Of a stretch of DNA of 11,507 nucleotides, positions 6,189 to 11,507 are shown in pieces. Each line of letters starts with the position of its first letter. Within the stretch, counting starts at the first letter, position 1. The position numbers and the translations under genes are program-made. The notes under the pieces were generated by a model, which made no database searches, was not told the DNA's origin, and worked only from the letters and a program-made list of their open reading frames with translations. Source of the DNA: an uncultured cyanobacterium (GTDB lineage Bacteria > Cyanobacteriota > Cyanobacteriia > Phormidesmidales > Phormidesmidaceae); NCBI GenBank assembly GCA_938029995.1, contig CALHGI010000642.1, forward strand, positions 1 through 11,507, in the 5' to 3' direction.

Positions 6189-7535
6189 ATGTCTACCCCT
6201 ATTAAGCCATCCTTGCCCTCTGCCGCTTCAGCCAAAAGGATTCTCAATCCGCTCAAACGACTGATCGCCAGTCCCTATGGCATAGCCGCCATCGCCTCCC
6301 TCAGTTTTCACGGTGTCATGTTTGCAGCGGCCCCTCGCTTTTCTGCTGCATCCTTTGAGGCCTTCAGCGAGGGCAACGGTGAGGAAGTAGATCGTACGGT
6401 ACCGTTAGTGGCTCTGACTCCGGCGGAACAGAGCCGACTCCCCAACTTCAATCGTCCCTCTCTGCCCACAATTCCCGACATTACATCGTCGACAACGCTG
6501 AGGACCTTACCCAACGCCACCACCTTGACCCGGCCCAGGGTGACCACCCCCAGGCTACCCAGCAGTAGTTCTAGTATTTTTAATCGGTCTGGCAGCAGCA
6601 GCAGTCGCCCCAGCCGGTCATCCCTGGGTACCCTCAATAGGGGCCGTTCCTACAATAATCCCTACAATCTCCCCACCATCAACCCTCCCACCCGATCCAG
6701 CCGGAGCAGTAATAACCGAACCACTAGCCCTAGGAATATTCCGGCACCGCCGGGGGACATCGGCCTTCGGTTGGGAACTGAAAGACCCAGAGACTTAGAG
6801 GCAGAGTTAGAAGTGGAACGCCAGGCGGACGCCGCAGCGGCCGCAGCGGCAGAGGCTGAAGCAGAGGCCGCCATCGCCAATCAAGGCGAATTAGCGCCAG
6901 GGTTACCTGAACTGCCACCGCAATCGGAGAATGGTTCAGAAGCTGAGACCCCAGACCCGGACTCTGAAGATTTAGTAGCCATTAATGATCCGGACATAGA
7001 AGAGAGGGAACCGACCCAGTTAGAAAGGTTACAAGCCGATTTCAAATACGATCCGGCCGGTACGTCGGAGGACGATGCAAACGCAGAATATGCAGCTTGG
7101 GCAACCCCACCCGAAGGTAATAGTGGAGCAGAAGGGGAAACCGAAGATGTCCCCGAGGGCGAAACAGGTGATGCCCCTGAGGGAGAAGCAGAAGGGGGTG
7201 ACACCGAAGGCGAAACAGCAGAGGGTGAACTAGCCAACACCACCGCTGAGTTTGGAGTTATTGAGCTAGAAGCACTCAGCTTATGTGTTGACACCCCACC
7301 TAATAATGGACTGGTGGGCATTCTGGTTGCCCCCGATGGGACTCGCGAGGAGCCCGTGATGTTCCGTAGTACTGGCTACGACTATCTGAATCAGCAGGCC
7401 AAAGATACGTTACGGCAGACCGATTTTCCGGCGACAGATGCAACAGTCCGCTATCCCTTTGATGTGGTGGTGAATTATGACCCCGAAACCTGCCAAAGCA
7501 GTGCAGACATTATCAATACGGCACAGAATAATTAG
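6189..7535 (+). CDS. TonB-like energy-transducer protein
   Basis: 448 residues with TonB architecture. A short basic cytosolic N-terminus is followed by one membrane helix (about 29-49). A long periplasmic, Pro/Ser/Arg-rich spacer (about 80-190) leads to an Ala/Glu helical patch (202-230) and an acidic stretch with recurrent EGE units (313-347). A C-terminal TonB_C-like domain (about 355-437) contains LVGILVAPDGTREEPVMFRS. The helix holds S37-xxx-H41, matching the Ser/His pair that in E. coli TonB couples to ExbB/ExbD. Cys366 and Cys435 bracket the C-terminal domain and could form a disulfide. The role would be to transmit proton-motive force to outer-membrane receptors, but no exbB, exbD or receptor gene is in the window. 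The ATG at 6189 has no Shine-Dalgarno. It lies 211 bp after the antiporter gene, so whether they share a transcript is unclear. Confidence 0.75.
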   Translation: MSTPIKPSLPSAASAKRILNPLKRLIASPYGIAAIASLSFHGVMFAAAPRFSAASFEAFSEGNGEEVDRTVPLVALTPAEQSRLPNFNRPSLPTIPDITSSTTLRTLPNATTLTRPRVTTPRLPSSSSSIFNRSGSSSSRPSRSSLGTLNRGRSYNNPYNLPTINPPTRSSRSSNNRTTSPRNIPAPPGDIGLRLGTERPRDLEAELEVERQADAAAAAAAEAEAEAAIANQGELAPGLPELPPQSENGSEAETPDPDSEDLVAINDPDIEEREPTQLERLQADFKYDPAGTSEDDANAEYAAWATPPEGNSGAEGETEDVPEGETGDAPEGEAEGGDTEGETAEGELANTTAEFGVIELEALSLCVDTPPNNGLVGILVAPDGTREEPVMFRSTGYDYLNQQAKDTLRQTDFPATDATVRYPFDVVVNYDPETCQSSADIINTAQNN

Positions 7536-7572
7536 TCGGCCGCAAGCGAACTGTAACGGCCTCAAGTAAACG

Positions 7573-7608
7573 ATATGGCCCAAAGGGGATGTTCCCTTTG
7601 GGCCATAT
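7573..7608. terminator. Perfect 15-bp hairpin between convergent genes, probable bidirectional terminator
   Basis: ATATGGCCCAAAGGG (7573-7587) and its exact complement (7594-7608) flank a six-base loop, midway between the TonB-like stop (7535) and the PHP stop (7637). The symmetric placement suggests termination for both genes. Neither side has a real T-tract, so it departs from the canonical intrinsic terminator. Confidence 0.65.
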
Positions 7609-7636
7609 TCGTGAACACAATAGATGGGCAAGCGCC

Positions 7637-8365
7637 CTAAATCCGTCGCGTCAGAGTCATGCCATGGCTATCGGTCCCACAGGTGCTTAACAGATTGTGG
7701 GCATGCGCCAGGAGCTGAACCCGCTCAGTTTTCTGGGGGGTGGGTCGCCACTCCGAGGGATGATCATAGGCATAGTAGGTTTCTACGCCATCAATCCCCA
7801 AAGCCGCCGCTGCAGGAATCAGTTCTTCGGGGGATTTGCGATATCTGACCGGGTGAGCCAACACCGCGATGCCGCCTGCGGCTTGAATCGCTTTAATGAC
7901 TAATGCTGCCTGACGATCTTGCCCCAGGGGCGCTCCCCCCTGCAAATAGTGTTTGAAGGCACCATGGTTGGGATTAAAGGCATAGCCCAAAATGTGCACG
8001 TCTACATCCAGCAAACTTGAGGTAATTTCGACGCCGCACCACAACCGGGGTAGTTTCACTTTCCCATGGGTTGATGACCAGTTAGAGGGATGGGTCCAGC
8101 GCCAATGTTCTAGCCATTGGCAGGCTTTCTCATACCCCTGAATGGTGTGGTGATCTGTAATGGCAAACCCCTTGAGCTGCAATTGAATAGCTTGCTCCAT
8201 CAAACCGCCGGGGCTGAGCTTCCCGTCGGAACAATGGGTGTGCATATGAAAATTGTAGTGACGAGGGCAGCTGTGGGCAGTCACCTGCTGGAAAATGTCT
8301 TTTAAGTCTTGAGCAGATTGACTGGTGGGATAGCTGGTTTGGAGGTTGGCGGAGGGCTCAGCCAT
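7637..8365 (-). CDS. PHP-domain metal-dependent phosphoesterase
   Basis: A cytosolic PHP-superfamily hydrolase of the stand-alone type (YciV/RnaAM or histidinol-phosphatase-like). All metal-ligand motifs are visible: NFHMHTHCSDG (38-48, His40, His42, Asp47), ITDHHT (69-74, Asp71, His72), GVEI (111-114, Glu113), VDVHILGY (121-128, His124), LAHPVRY (169-175, His171) and CGTDSHG (229-235, Asp232, His234). These give a likely trinuclear metal centre. At 242 residues it is slightly shorter than E. coli YciV, with a non-conserved N-terminal 35 residues. The substrate may be 3',5'-bisnucleotides or short RNA, but cannot be decided from sequence. The ATG at 8365 has no clear Shine-Dalgarno. It is transcribed toward the TonB-like gene. 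Confidence 0.88.
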   Translation of the reverse strand: MAEPSANLQTSYPTSQSAQDLKDIFQQVTAHSCPRHYNFHMHTHCSDGKLSPGGLMEQAIQLQLKGFAITDHHTIQGYEKACQWLEHWRWTHPSNWSSTHGKVKLPRLWCGVEITSSLLDVDVHILGYAFNPNHGAFKHYLQGGAPLGQDRQAALVIKAIQAAGGIAVLAHPVRYRKSPEELIPAAAALGIDGVETYYAYDHPSEWRPTPQKTERVQLLAHAHNLLSTCGTDSHGMTLTRRI

Positions 8366-8393
8366 AGATAGAGCTAAAAACTATTGCATGATA

Positions 8394-8422
8394 CTAATAT
8401 ACCCAAGACTCCTAGACTGCAA
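8394..8422 (-). promoter_or_regulatory. Candidate promoter for the PHP gene
   Basis: On the minus strand TTGCAG (8422-8417) precedes TATTAG (8399-8394) by 17 bp. An overlapping better -10, TATATT (8401-8396), would leave a 15-bp spacer. Transcription would start near 8388, about 23 nt before the ATG. Confidence 0.4.
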
Positions 8423-8623
8423 GGACTTTAAGGGGTGAAAATTCTAGACCGATCAGCCTTGGGGATATCTGTTAATAGTTTAGTCTCTCCGTTTTTGAGC
8501 TGATTGAACCGCCATAGGCTGTTTCTCCTTATGGAGTGATGTGTTGCGAAACCAGCCCAGCAGCGAGGAGCAAAAGAATCTACTGATTTGCTTAACCAAG
8601 ATGCCCAACCCCGGCGGATGTTA

Positions 8624-8665
8624 ATGGCCTGAGAGATCACACCATGGTGCGATCTCTCAGGCCAT
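8624..8665. terminator. 15-bp perfect inverted repeat, second hairpin downstream of DUF2811 gene
   Basis: ATGGCCTGAGAGATC (8624-8638) is exactly complementary to 8651-8665. After an A/C mismatch the loop contains the palindrome CACCATGGTG (8640-8649), which can extend the stem by four pairs. No T-tract follows on either strand. Position 3' of the DUF2811 gene and upstream of PHP suggests a terminator or insulating hairpin. Confidence 0.5.
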
Positions 8666-8679
8666 AGGAATTGGAGCCA

Positions 8680-8748
8680 TTAATTACGCAGACTAGGGCG
8701 GGACACCGTGCAGGCCTCGTATACAACCGCCTTAGGCTGCGTAATTGA
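8680..8748. terminator. Long hairpin overlapping the stop codon of the DUF2811 gene
   Basis: Arms 8680-8701 and 8727-8748 pair over 22 positions with one A/G mismatch and two G-U pairs, leaving a 25-base loop. The right arm contains the last codons and the TAA stop (8734-8732) of the DUF2811 gene, so the structure would form only after ribosomes leave the end of the message. No T-tract was seen. Together with the hairpin at 8624-8665 it makes a tandem pair. Confidence 0.5.
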
Positions 8749-8932
8749 ACAGGGTGTCTAGGTAAACCTTGGATGGGCGTCGATCGTTGTCACCGTTTTG
8801 TAACAGGAACAAGGATAGAGCTGCCGACAAGACCCGATCTTGGTCCCAAGAAGGATGGTGCTCCAAATATCCTGTGAGGGCTTCATGGAGCTCCTCGGGA
8901 ATCTCCGCCAGGATACTAACCGTAATTTTCAT
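8732..8932 (-). CDS. DUF2811 family small cyanobacterial protein
   Basis: A 66-residue protein when read from the ATG at 8932. It begins MKITVSILAEIPEELHEAL and continues with HPSWDQDRVLSAALSLFLLQNG and KVYLDTLF, the full signature of the DUF2811 family of small cyanobacterial proteins, whose function is unknown. The short beta strand followed by a helix-rich body, with no membrane segment or signal, suggests a cytosolic protein; a ribbon-helix-helix-like fold is possible but unproven. The open frame extends 16 codons upstream to 8980, but those residues are not family-like. GAGG 11-14 nt before the ATG at 8932 (plus-strand CCTC at 8943-8946) supports the shorter form. Its 3' end lies inside a long hairpin. 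Confidence 0.85.
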   Translation of the reverse strand: MKITVSILAEIPEELHEALTGYLEHHPSWDQDRVLSAALSLFLLQNGDNDRRPSKVYLDTLFNYAA

Positions 8933-8984
8933 GGATGGGAAAACCTCAATAGTTGCATCACGTCTGAGGTGACAGCTCAAAAAA

Positions 8985-8997
8985 TGTTGTTACAACA
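8985..8997. promoter_or_regulatory. 13-bp palindrome upstream of DUF2811 gene
   Basis: TGTTGT T ACAACA is perfectly symmetrical about 8991 and sits 53 bp upstream of the DUF2811 start, a reasonable place for an operator. It does not match the NtcA consensus (GTA-N8-TAC) and no regulator is assigned. Confidence 0.35.
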
Positions 8998-9011
8998 AAA
9001 CATCTAGGAAC

Positions 9012-9050
9012 CACCCAACTCCGAGCCAACAGGGGGAATGGAGTTGGGTG
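9012..9050. repeat. 11-bp inverted repeat in DUF2811 upstream region
   Basis: CACCCAACTCC (9012-9022) and GGAGTTGGGTG (9040-9050) are exact complements with a 17-base loop. On the minus strand the structure would lie near the 5' end of a long DUF2811 leader; no T-tract adjoins it. Confidence 0.45.
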
Positions 9051-9174
9051 AGACCCAGGGGTGGTGAGGTAATTTTGCTAATGGGGCGGGGGGTTGTCAA
9101 CGCCCAGAGGATTTACCTAGGGACGAGGGCAGGAAAGTGCAAAACCTAACCAATAGGGTTTGAGCCCTATTTTC

Positions 9175-9192
9175 GTTACATTACGTTACCTT
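9175..9192 (+). promoter_or_regulatory. HLR1-like RpaB binding site
   Basis: GTTACATT AC GTTACCTT fits the cyanobacterial HLR1 element, two (G/T)TTACA(T/A)(T/A) octamers separated by two bases: the first octamer is exact and the second has one mismatch. RpaB is the essential response regulator that binds such sites in high-light and photosystem gene promoters. No obvious plus-strand gene follows; the nearest genes read leftward (DUF2811) or end here (sfsA). A weak -10 (TTAGAT, 9207-9212) lies downstream. Confidence 0.45.
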
Positions 9193-9263
9193 TGGACGGC
9201 GTCTTCTTAGATTACGTTGGGGCTTACCCCTCTCCCCAACAGTGGGATAGACCCAGATTCTTC

Positions 9264-9335
9264 GTTTAAACCTGTGGAAAACCTGTGGAAAACCCCCTAT
9301 TCCCTGTGGAAAACGTGTGGATTTCATGGGGAAAA
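9264..9335 (+). other. DnaA-box cluster, candidate replication origin or DnaA-binding locus
   Basis: Five nonamers related to the cyanobacterial DnaA box TTTTCCACA (here read as its complement TGTGGAAAA) lie in the same orientation: 9273-9281, 9284-9292 and 9305-9313 are exact, TGTGGATTT at 9316-9324 differs at two positions, and TGGGGAAAA at 9327-9335 differs at one. Starts are spaced 11, 21, 11 and 11 bp, so all face the same side of the helix. The first two form a direct tandem of CCTGTGGAAAA. The PmeI-like palindrome GTTTAAAC adjoins at 9264-9271, and an A/T-richer stretch follows to about 9376. Helically phased same-strand DnaA boxes beside A/T-rich DNA are the hallmark of an origin. No dnaA or dnaN gene is in the window, so a DnaA-titrating or regulatory site is the alternative. 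Confidence 0.6.
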
Positions 9336-9442
9336 GTCTGGAAGAAGATAAAAATCTATTTCATTGCTCAAAGGTATTGATTAGGACGGGGAATGGTATC
9401 TAAAAGTACGGTCATATAGGTGTATATCCCTAGGGAAATCAA

Positions 9443-10159
9443 CTACAGGTCTAGCTGGGCTAAACCGATGTATTGGATGCCGATGGGGGAAATGTCAAAA
9501 CGACAGGGTAAGACTTCAACCCCGGCTGAGATCGCACTTCTCAGTAACTGGCCATACTTCGGATCGGCACTATCCCCGGGGGAAAACCGGTCACAGTCAC
9601 CTCGGTTGATGAAATAGAGCATGACCGCCCGGCTGTCAGGGACTAAGGCAGTGAGTTCCCGCAGATGCTTTTGGCCTCGGGTGGTGACGGTATCGGGAAA
9701 AAGGCAGAGGCGATCCTGGGCCCAGGTAGAGTTTTTTACTTCCACATAGATGGGGCGATCGGCGGTGGTCAATAAAAAGTCGATGCGGCTGTTTTCACCG
9801 TAGGGAACTTCCCGCTTTAAAGTTTCGTAGGGCTCTAGCTGCTGAAACGCATGGTGTTCGAGGGCCGCTTGCACAACGCGATTGGGTAAGGCCGTATTCA
9901 CCCCAGCCCAGGTGGGGCCATTGTCTTGGACCTCCGCTAACTCCCAGGTGTAGGCCAGTTTACGTTTGGGGTTATCACTTTGGGACACCATGACCCGCCC
10001 CCCCACGTGGCATACCCCGGTCATGGGGCCTGTATTGGGGCAATGGGCCGTAATGGTCTCCCCCGAGGCCAGTTCAATGTCCGCCATAAAGCGTTTGTAC
10101 CGTTTGACTAAAATGCCTTCCAGCAGTGGGGGAAACGTGTGGACCTGAATGGGGAACAT
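9443..10159 (-). CDS. sfsA: SfsA family DNA/RNA nuclease-like protein (sugar fermentation stimulation homologue)
   Basis: 238 residues from the ATG at 10159, the usual SfsA length. Family landmarks: LLEGILVKRYKRFMADIEL (12-30), an OB-like N-terminal start, then HCPNTGPM (39-46), PNRVVQ (92-97), SRIDFLL (124-130), YVEVKNST (138-145) and FPDTVTTRGQKHLREL (154-169). Asp127, Glu140 and Lys142 fit a PD-(D/E)xK nuclease core, consistent with nuclease activity reported for E. coli SfsA; the older name refers to maltose-gene stimulation. The start is well supported: AGGAG (10174-10170) lies 10 nt upstream, and the extra 24 codons back to a TTG at 10231 are unlike the family. It is divergent from murJ. 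Confidence 0.92.
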   Translation of the reverse strand: MFPIQVHTFPPLLEGILVKRYKRFMADIELASGETITAHCPNTGPMTGVCHVGGRVMVSQSDNPKRKLAYTWELAEVQDNGPTWAGVNTALPNRVVQAALEHHAFQQLEPYETLKREVPYGENSRIDFLLTTADRPIYVEVKNSTWAQDRLCLFPDTVTTRGQKHLRELTALVPDSRAVMLYFINRGDCDRFSPGDSADPKYGQLLRSAISAGVEVLPCRFDISPIGIQYIGLAQLDL

Positions 10160-10480
10160 GGATTGGGGACTCCTGATGGGAATGGGCCAGATGGGTGGAC
10201 CGTGGGGCCGACATATTGAACTATGGGGCAAAACTTGATAGTCTCTAGGTCCTGTGAGAAATCAACATGGTCGCTACAGCAAGGCGCAGTGGCTGTCTTG
10301 CACCTTAAGGGTGATTGTCCTTATTGTTCAATGGCGTTGTCCTAGGTCTTTAGTCCATGGGGCACCGTAATGTCTAGTATCGGTTAATTTCGACAGTCTC
10401 TTTTTCTGGTTAGCTCCGCGACGGCTGTGTTGTGATTGGGCACGGCCAACGGTAGTTAAGCATTTAGGGTTGAAAATCGA
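10160..10480. other. Divergent sfsA / murJ intergenic region
   Basis: 321 bp holding both promoters. The sfsA Shine-Dalgarno is at 10170-10174. A weak minus-strand promoter (TTGATT 10265-10260, 17 bp, ACTATC 10242-10237) is possible. A hairpin with an 8-pair stem including two G-U pairs spans 10279-10301 (GCAAG...CTTGC). No promoter for murJ stands out and no RNA gene was recognised. Confidence 0.5.
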
Positions 10481-11507
10481 GTGACGAAACGTTCCTTAGC
10501 TGGCATTGCCGGAATTGTTGCGATCGCAACCCTAATTAGTAAAGTTTTTGGCCTCGTCCGCACCCAGGCCATTGCCGCCACCTTTGCCGTGGGCCCCGTC
10601 GCAGACGCATACGGCTTAGCCTATGCCATCCCCGGCTTTTTGCTGGTGCTCCTAGGGGGCATTAATGGCCCCTTCCACAGCGCCATTGTGCGCGGTGTCG
10701 CCAATCGTAAAAAAGACGAAATTGCCCCCCTGGTTGAAACCATCACCACCCTAGTGGGCATCGGTCTCCTGTTTGTCACCATTGCCATCGTCATCTTTGC
10801 CCCCTCCATTATTGGTGTCCTGGGCAATCGCCTGAGCGAAAATACAGAAGCGGGAGCCATCACCCGAGATATCGCCATTTTGCAGCTGCGCATTATGGCC
10901 CCCATGGCCATGTTCGCCGGGCTCATTGGCATTGGCTTTGGCACCTTAAATGCCGCTGACCACTACTGGCTACCCTCCATTAGCCCGCTATTTTCCAGCA
11001 GCGCGGTCATCGTATCCCTAGGGGTGGTGTTTTTCACCGTGGGGGACAAAATTGCAGAGCCCCGCTATGCCTTGGTGGGTGGGGCAGCCCTCGCCATCGG
11101 CACCTTGGCCGGGGCCGTGTTGCAGTGGTTTGTGCAAGTGCCCGTCCTGTGGAAACAGGGGTTAGGCCGCCTCCGACTGCGGTTTGATACCCAGGACCCC
11201 GCCGTAAAAGATGTGCTGAATGTCTTAGGCCCGGCTACCTTTTCCTCGGGCATGATGCAAATCAATGTGCAGGTGGATCTATTTTTTGCCGCCGCCTTGC
11301 CCGGCACCATTGCCGCCCTCGACTACGCCAATCTCCTGGTACAGACGCCCCTGGGCATTATTTCCAATGTCATTTTGGTGCCCTTTTTACCCATCTTTGC
11401 CCGGTTAGCAGACCCCATCCACTGGGATGAACTCAAGCAGCGCATTCGCCAAGGGCTCATGCTAACAGCCGTGACCATGCTGCCCCTCAGCGCCCTGTTT
11501 ATCACCC
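10481..11507 (+). CDS. murJ: Lipid II flippase MurJ (MviN family), 3' end outside window
   Basis: Polytopic membrane protein of the MOP superfamily that moves lipid II across the plasma membrane for peptidoglycan synthesis. The frame from GTG at 10481 is open to the right edge: 342 residues of an expected 520-540. It begins VTKRSLAGIAGIVAIATLIS, followed by KVFGLVRTQAIAA, the typical MurJ first helix with Arg27. The second-helix region reads LLVLLGGINGPFHSAIV, and the middle LNAADHYWLPSISPLF and FSSGMMQINVQVDLFFAA are also characteristic. At least eight hydrophobic helices are visible. An in-frame TAA at 10457-10459 limits the start, and AGGG (10466-10469) is 11 nt upstream of the GTG. HIP1 octamer at 10520-10527 lies in the gene. 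The arginine cluster seen in the E. coli second helix is not present here. Confidence 0.93.
   Translation, partial: MTKRSLAGIAGIVAIATLISKVFGLVRTQAIAATFAVGPVADAYGLAYAIPGFLLVLLGGINGPFHSAIVRGVANRKKDEIAPLVETITTLVGIGLLFVTIAIVIFAPSIIGVLGNRLSENTEAGAITRDIAILQLRIMAPMAMFAGLIGIGFGTLNAADHYWLPSISPLFSSSAVIVSLGVVFFTVGDKIAEPRYALVGGAALAIGTLAGAVLQWFVQVPVLWKQGLGRLRLRFDTQDPAVKDVLNVLGPATFSSGMMQINVQVDLFFAAALPGTIAALDYANLLVQTPLGIISNVILVPFLPIFARLADPIHWDELKQRIRQGLMLTAVTMLPLSALFIT

Larger units (their letters stand above)
8366..8731. other. Intergenic region between PHP and DUF2811 genes
   Basis: 366 bp. Next to the PHP start is its candidate promoter. From about 8430 to 8620 nothing recognisable was seen. The DUF2811-proximal part is occupied by two large hairpins described separately. 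An open frame on the minus strand (8640-8428) begins inside one hairpin and has no family resemblance, so it is not called. Confidence 0.6.
8933..9442. other. 510-bp gene-free interval with regulatory and origin-like elements
   Basis: From left to right: the 13-bp palindrome (8985-8997); an 11-bp inverted repeat CACCCAACTCC (9012-9022) with 9040-9050; a 7-bp hairpin AATAGGG/CCCTATT (9152-9171); an HLR1-like site (9175-9192); GTTTAAAC and five DnaA-box-like nonamers (9264-9335); and a moderately A/T-rich stretch (9336-9376). A TCCCTAGGGA palindrome lies at 9427-9436 near the sfsA stop. No convincing open frame was seen. Confidence 0.65.

Noticed and set aside
6827..7240. Tandem repeat element in the TonB-like gene
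   Set aside because: The repetition is in-frame Ala/Glu and EGE low complexity with degenerate codons, so it is protein-level bias rather than a DNA repeat element.
8428..8640. 70-residue minus-strand open frame
   Set aside because: It begins inside the 15-bp hairpin and has no family resemblance or Shine-Dalgarno.

Overview
The window is chromosomal DNA from a cyanobacterium. Evidence: every recognisable protein has a cyanobacterial flavour (a DesC-type acyl-lipid desaturase, a DUF2811 small protein, a MurJ with the cyanobacterial-looking second helix). Three exact copies of the cyanobacterial HIP1 octamer GCGATCGC are present (583-590, 2990-2997, 10520-10527). The DNA is moderately GC-rich with weak Shine-Dalgarno sequences. 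Genus cannot be fixed from the sequence. No transposase, integrase, CRISPR array, tRNA or rRNA was seen, so this looks like core chromosome rather than an accessory island.

Layout. Left block (1-1787, minus): hisG, cut by the window edge, lies 34 nt downstream of a PLP-dependent methionine gamma-lyase-like gene. A 75-bp divergent gap separates the latter from desC (1863-2702, plus), which converges tail to tail with a small membrane-anchored zinc-ribbon protein gene (2720-3145, minus). Next is an 846-bp stretch without a credible protein gene. It holds a textbook Rho-independent terminator (3588-3614) that belongs to no annotated gene, which implies an unannotated plus-strand small RNA, followed by a densely self-complementary segment (3615-3776). 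Middle block (3992-7535, plus): a CPA1-type Na+/H+ antiporter with a cytosolic TrkA-like domain, then a TonB-like protein. The TonB-like gene converges on a PHP-domain phosphoesterase gene (7637-8365, minus) across a perfect 15-bp hairpin.

Right block: a DUF2811 gene (minus) ends inside a long hairpin that is followed by a second one. Upstream of it a 510-bp gene-free interval carries an HLR1-like (RpaB) site and five DnaA-box-like nonamers in one orientation with helical spacing. That is the best candidate here for an undescribed element: a replication origin or a DnaA-binding regulatory locus. sfsA (minus) and the 5' two thirds of murJ (plus, running off the right edge) diverge across a 321-bp gap.

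The genes do not form a single pathway. Themes are membrane and envelope homeostasis (lipid desaturation, ion antiport, TonB-like energy coupling, lipid II flipping) plus amino-acid metabolism (HisG, the methionine gamma-lyase-like enzyme). The more novel content is in the non-coding intervals.
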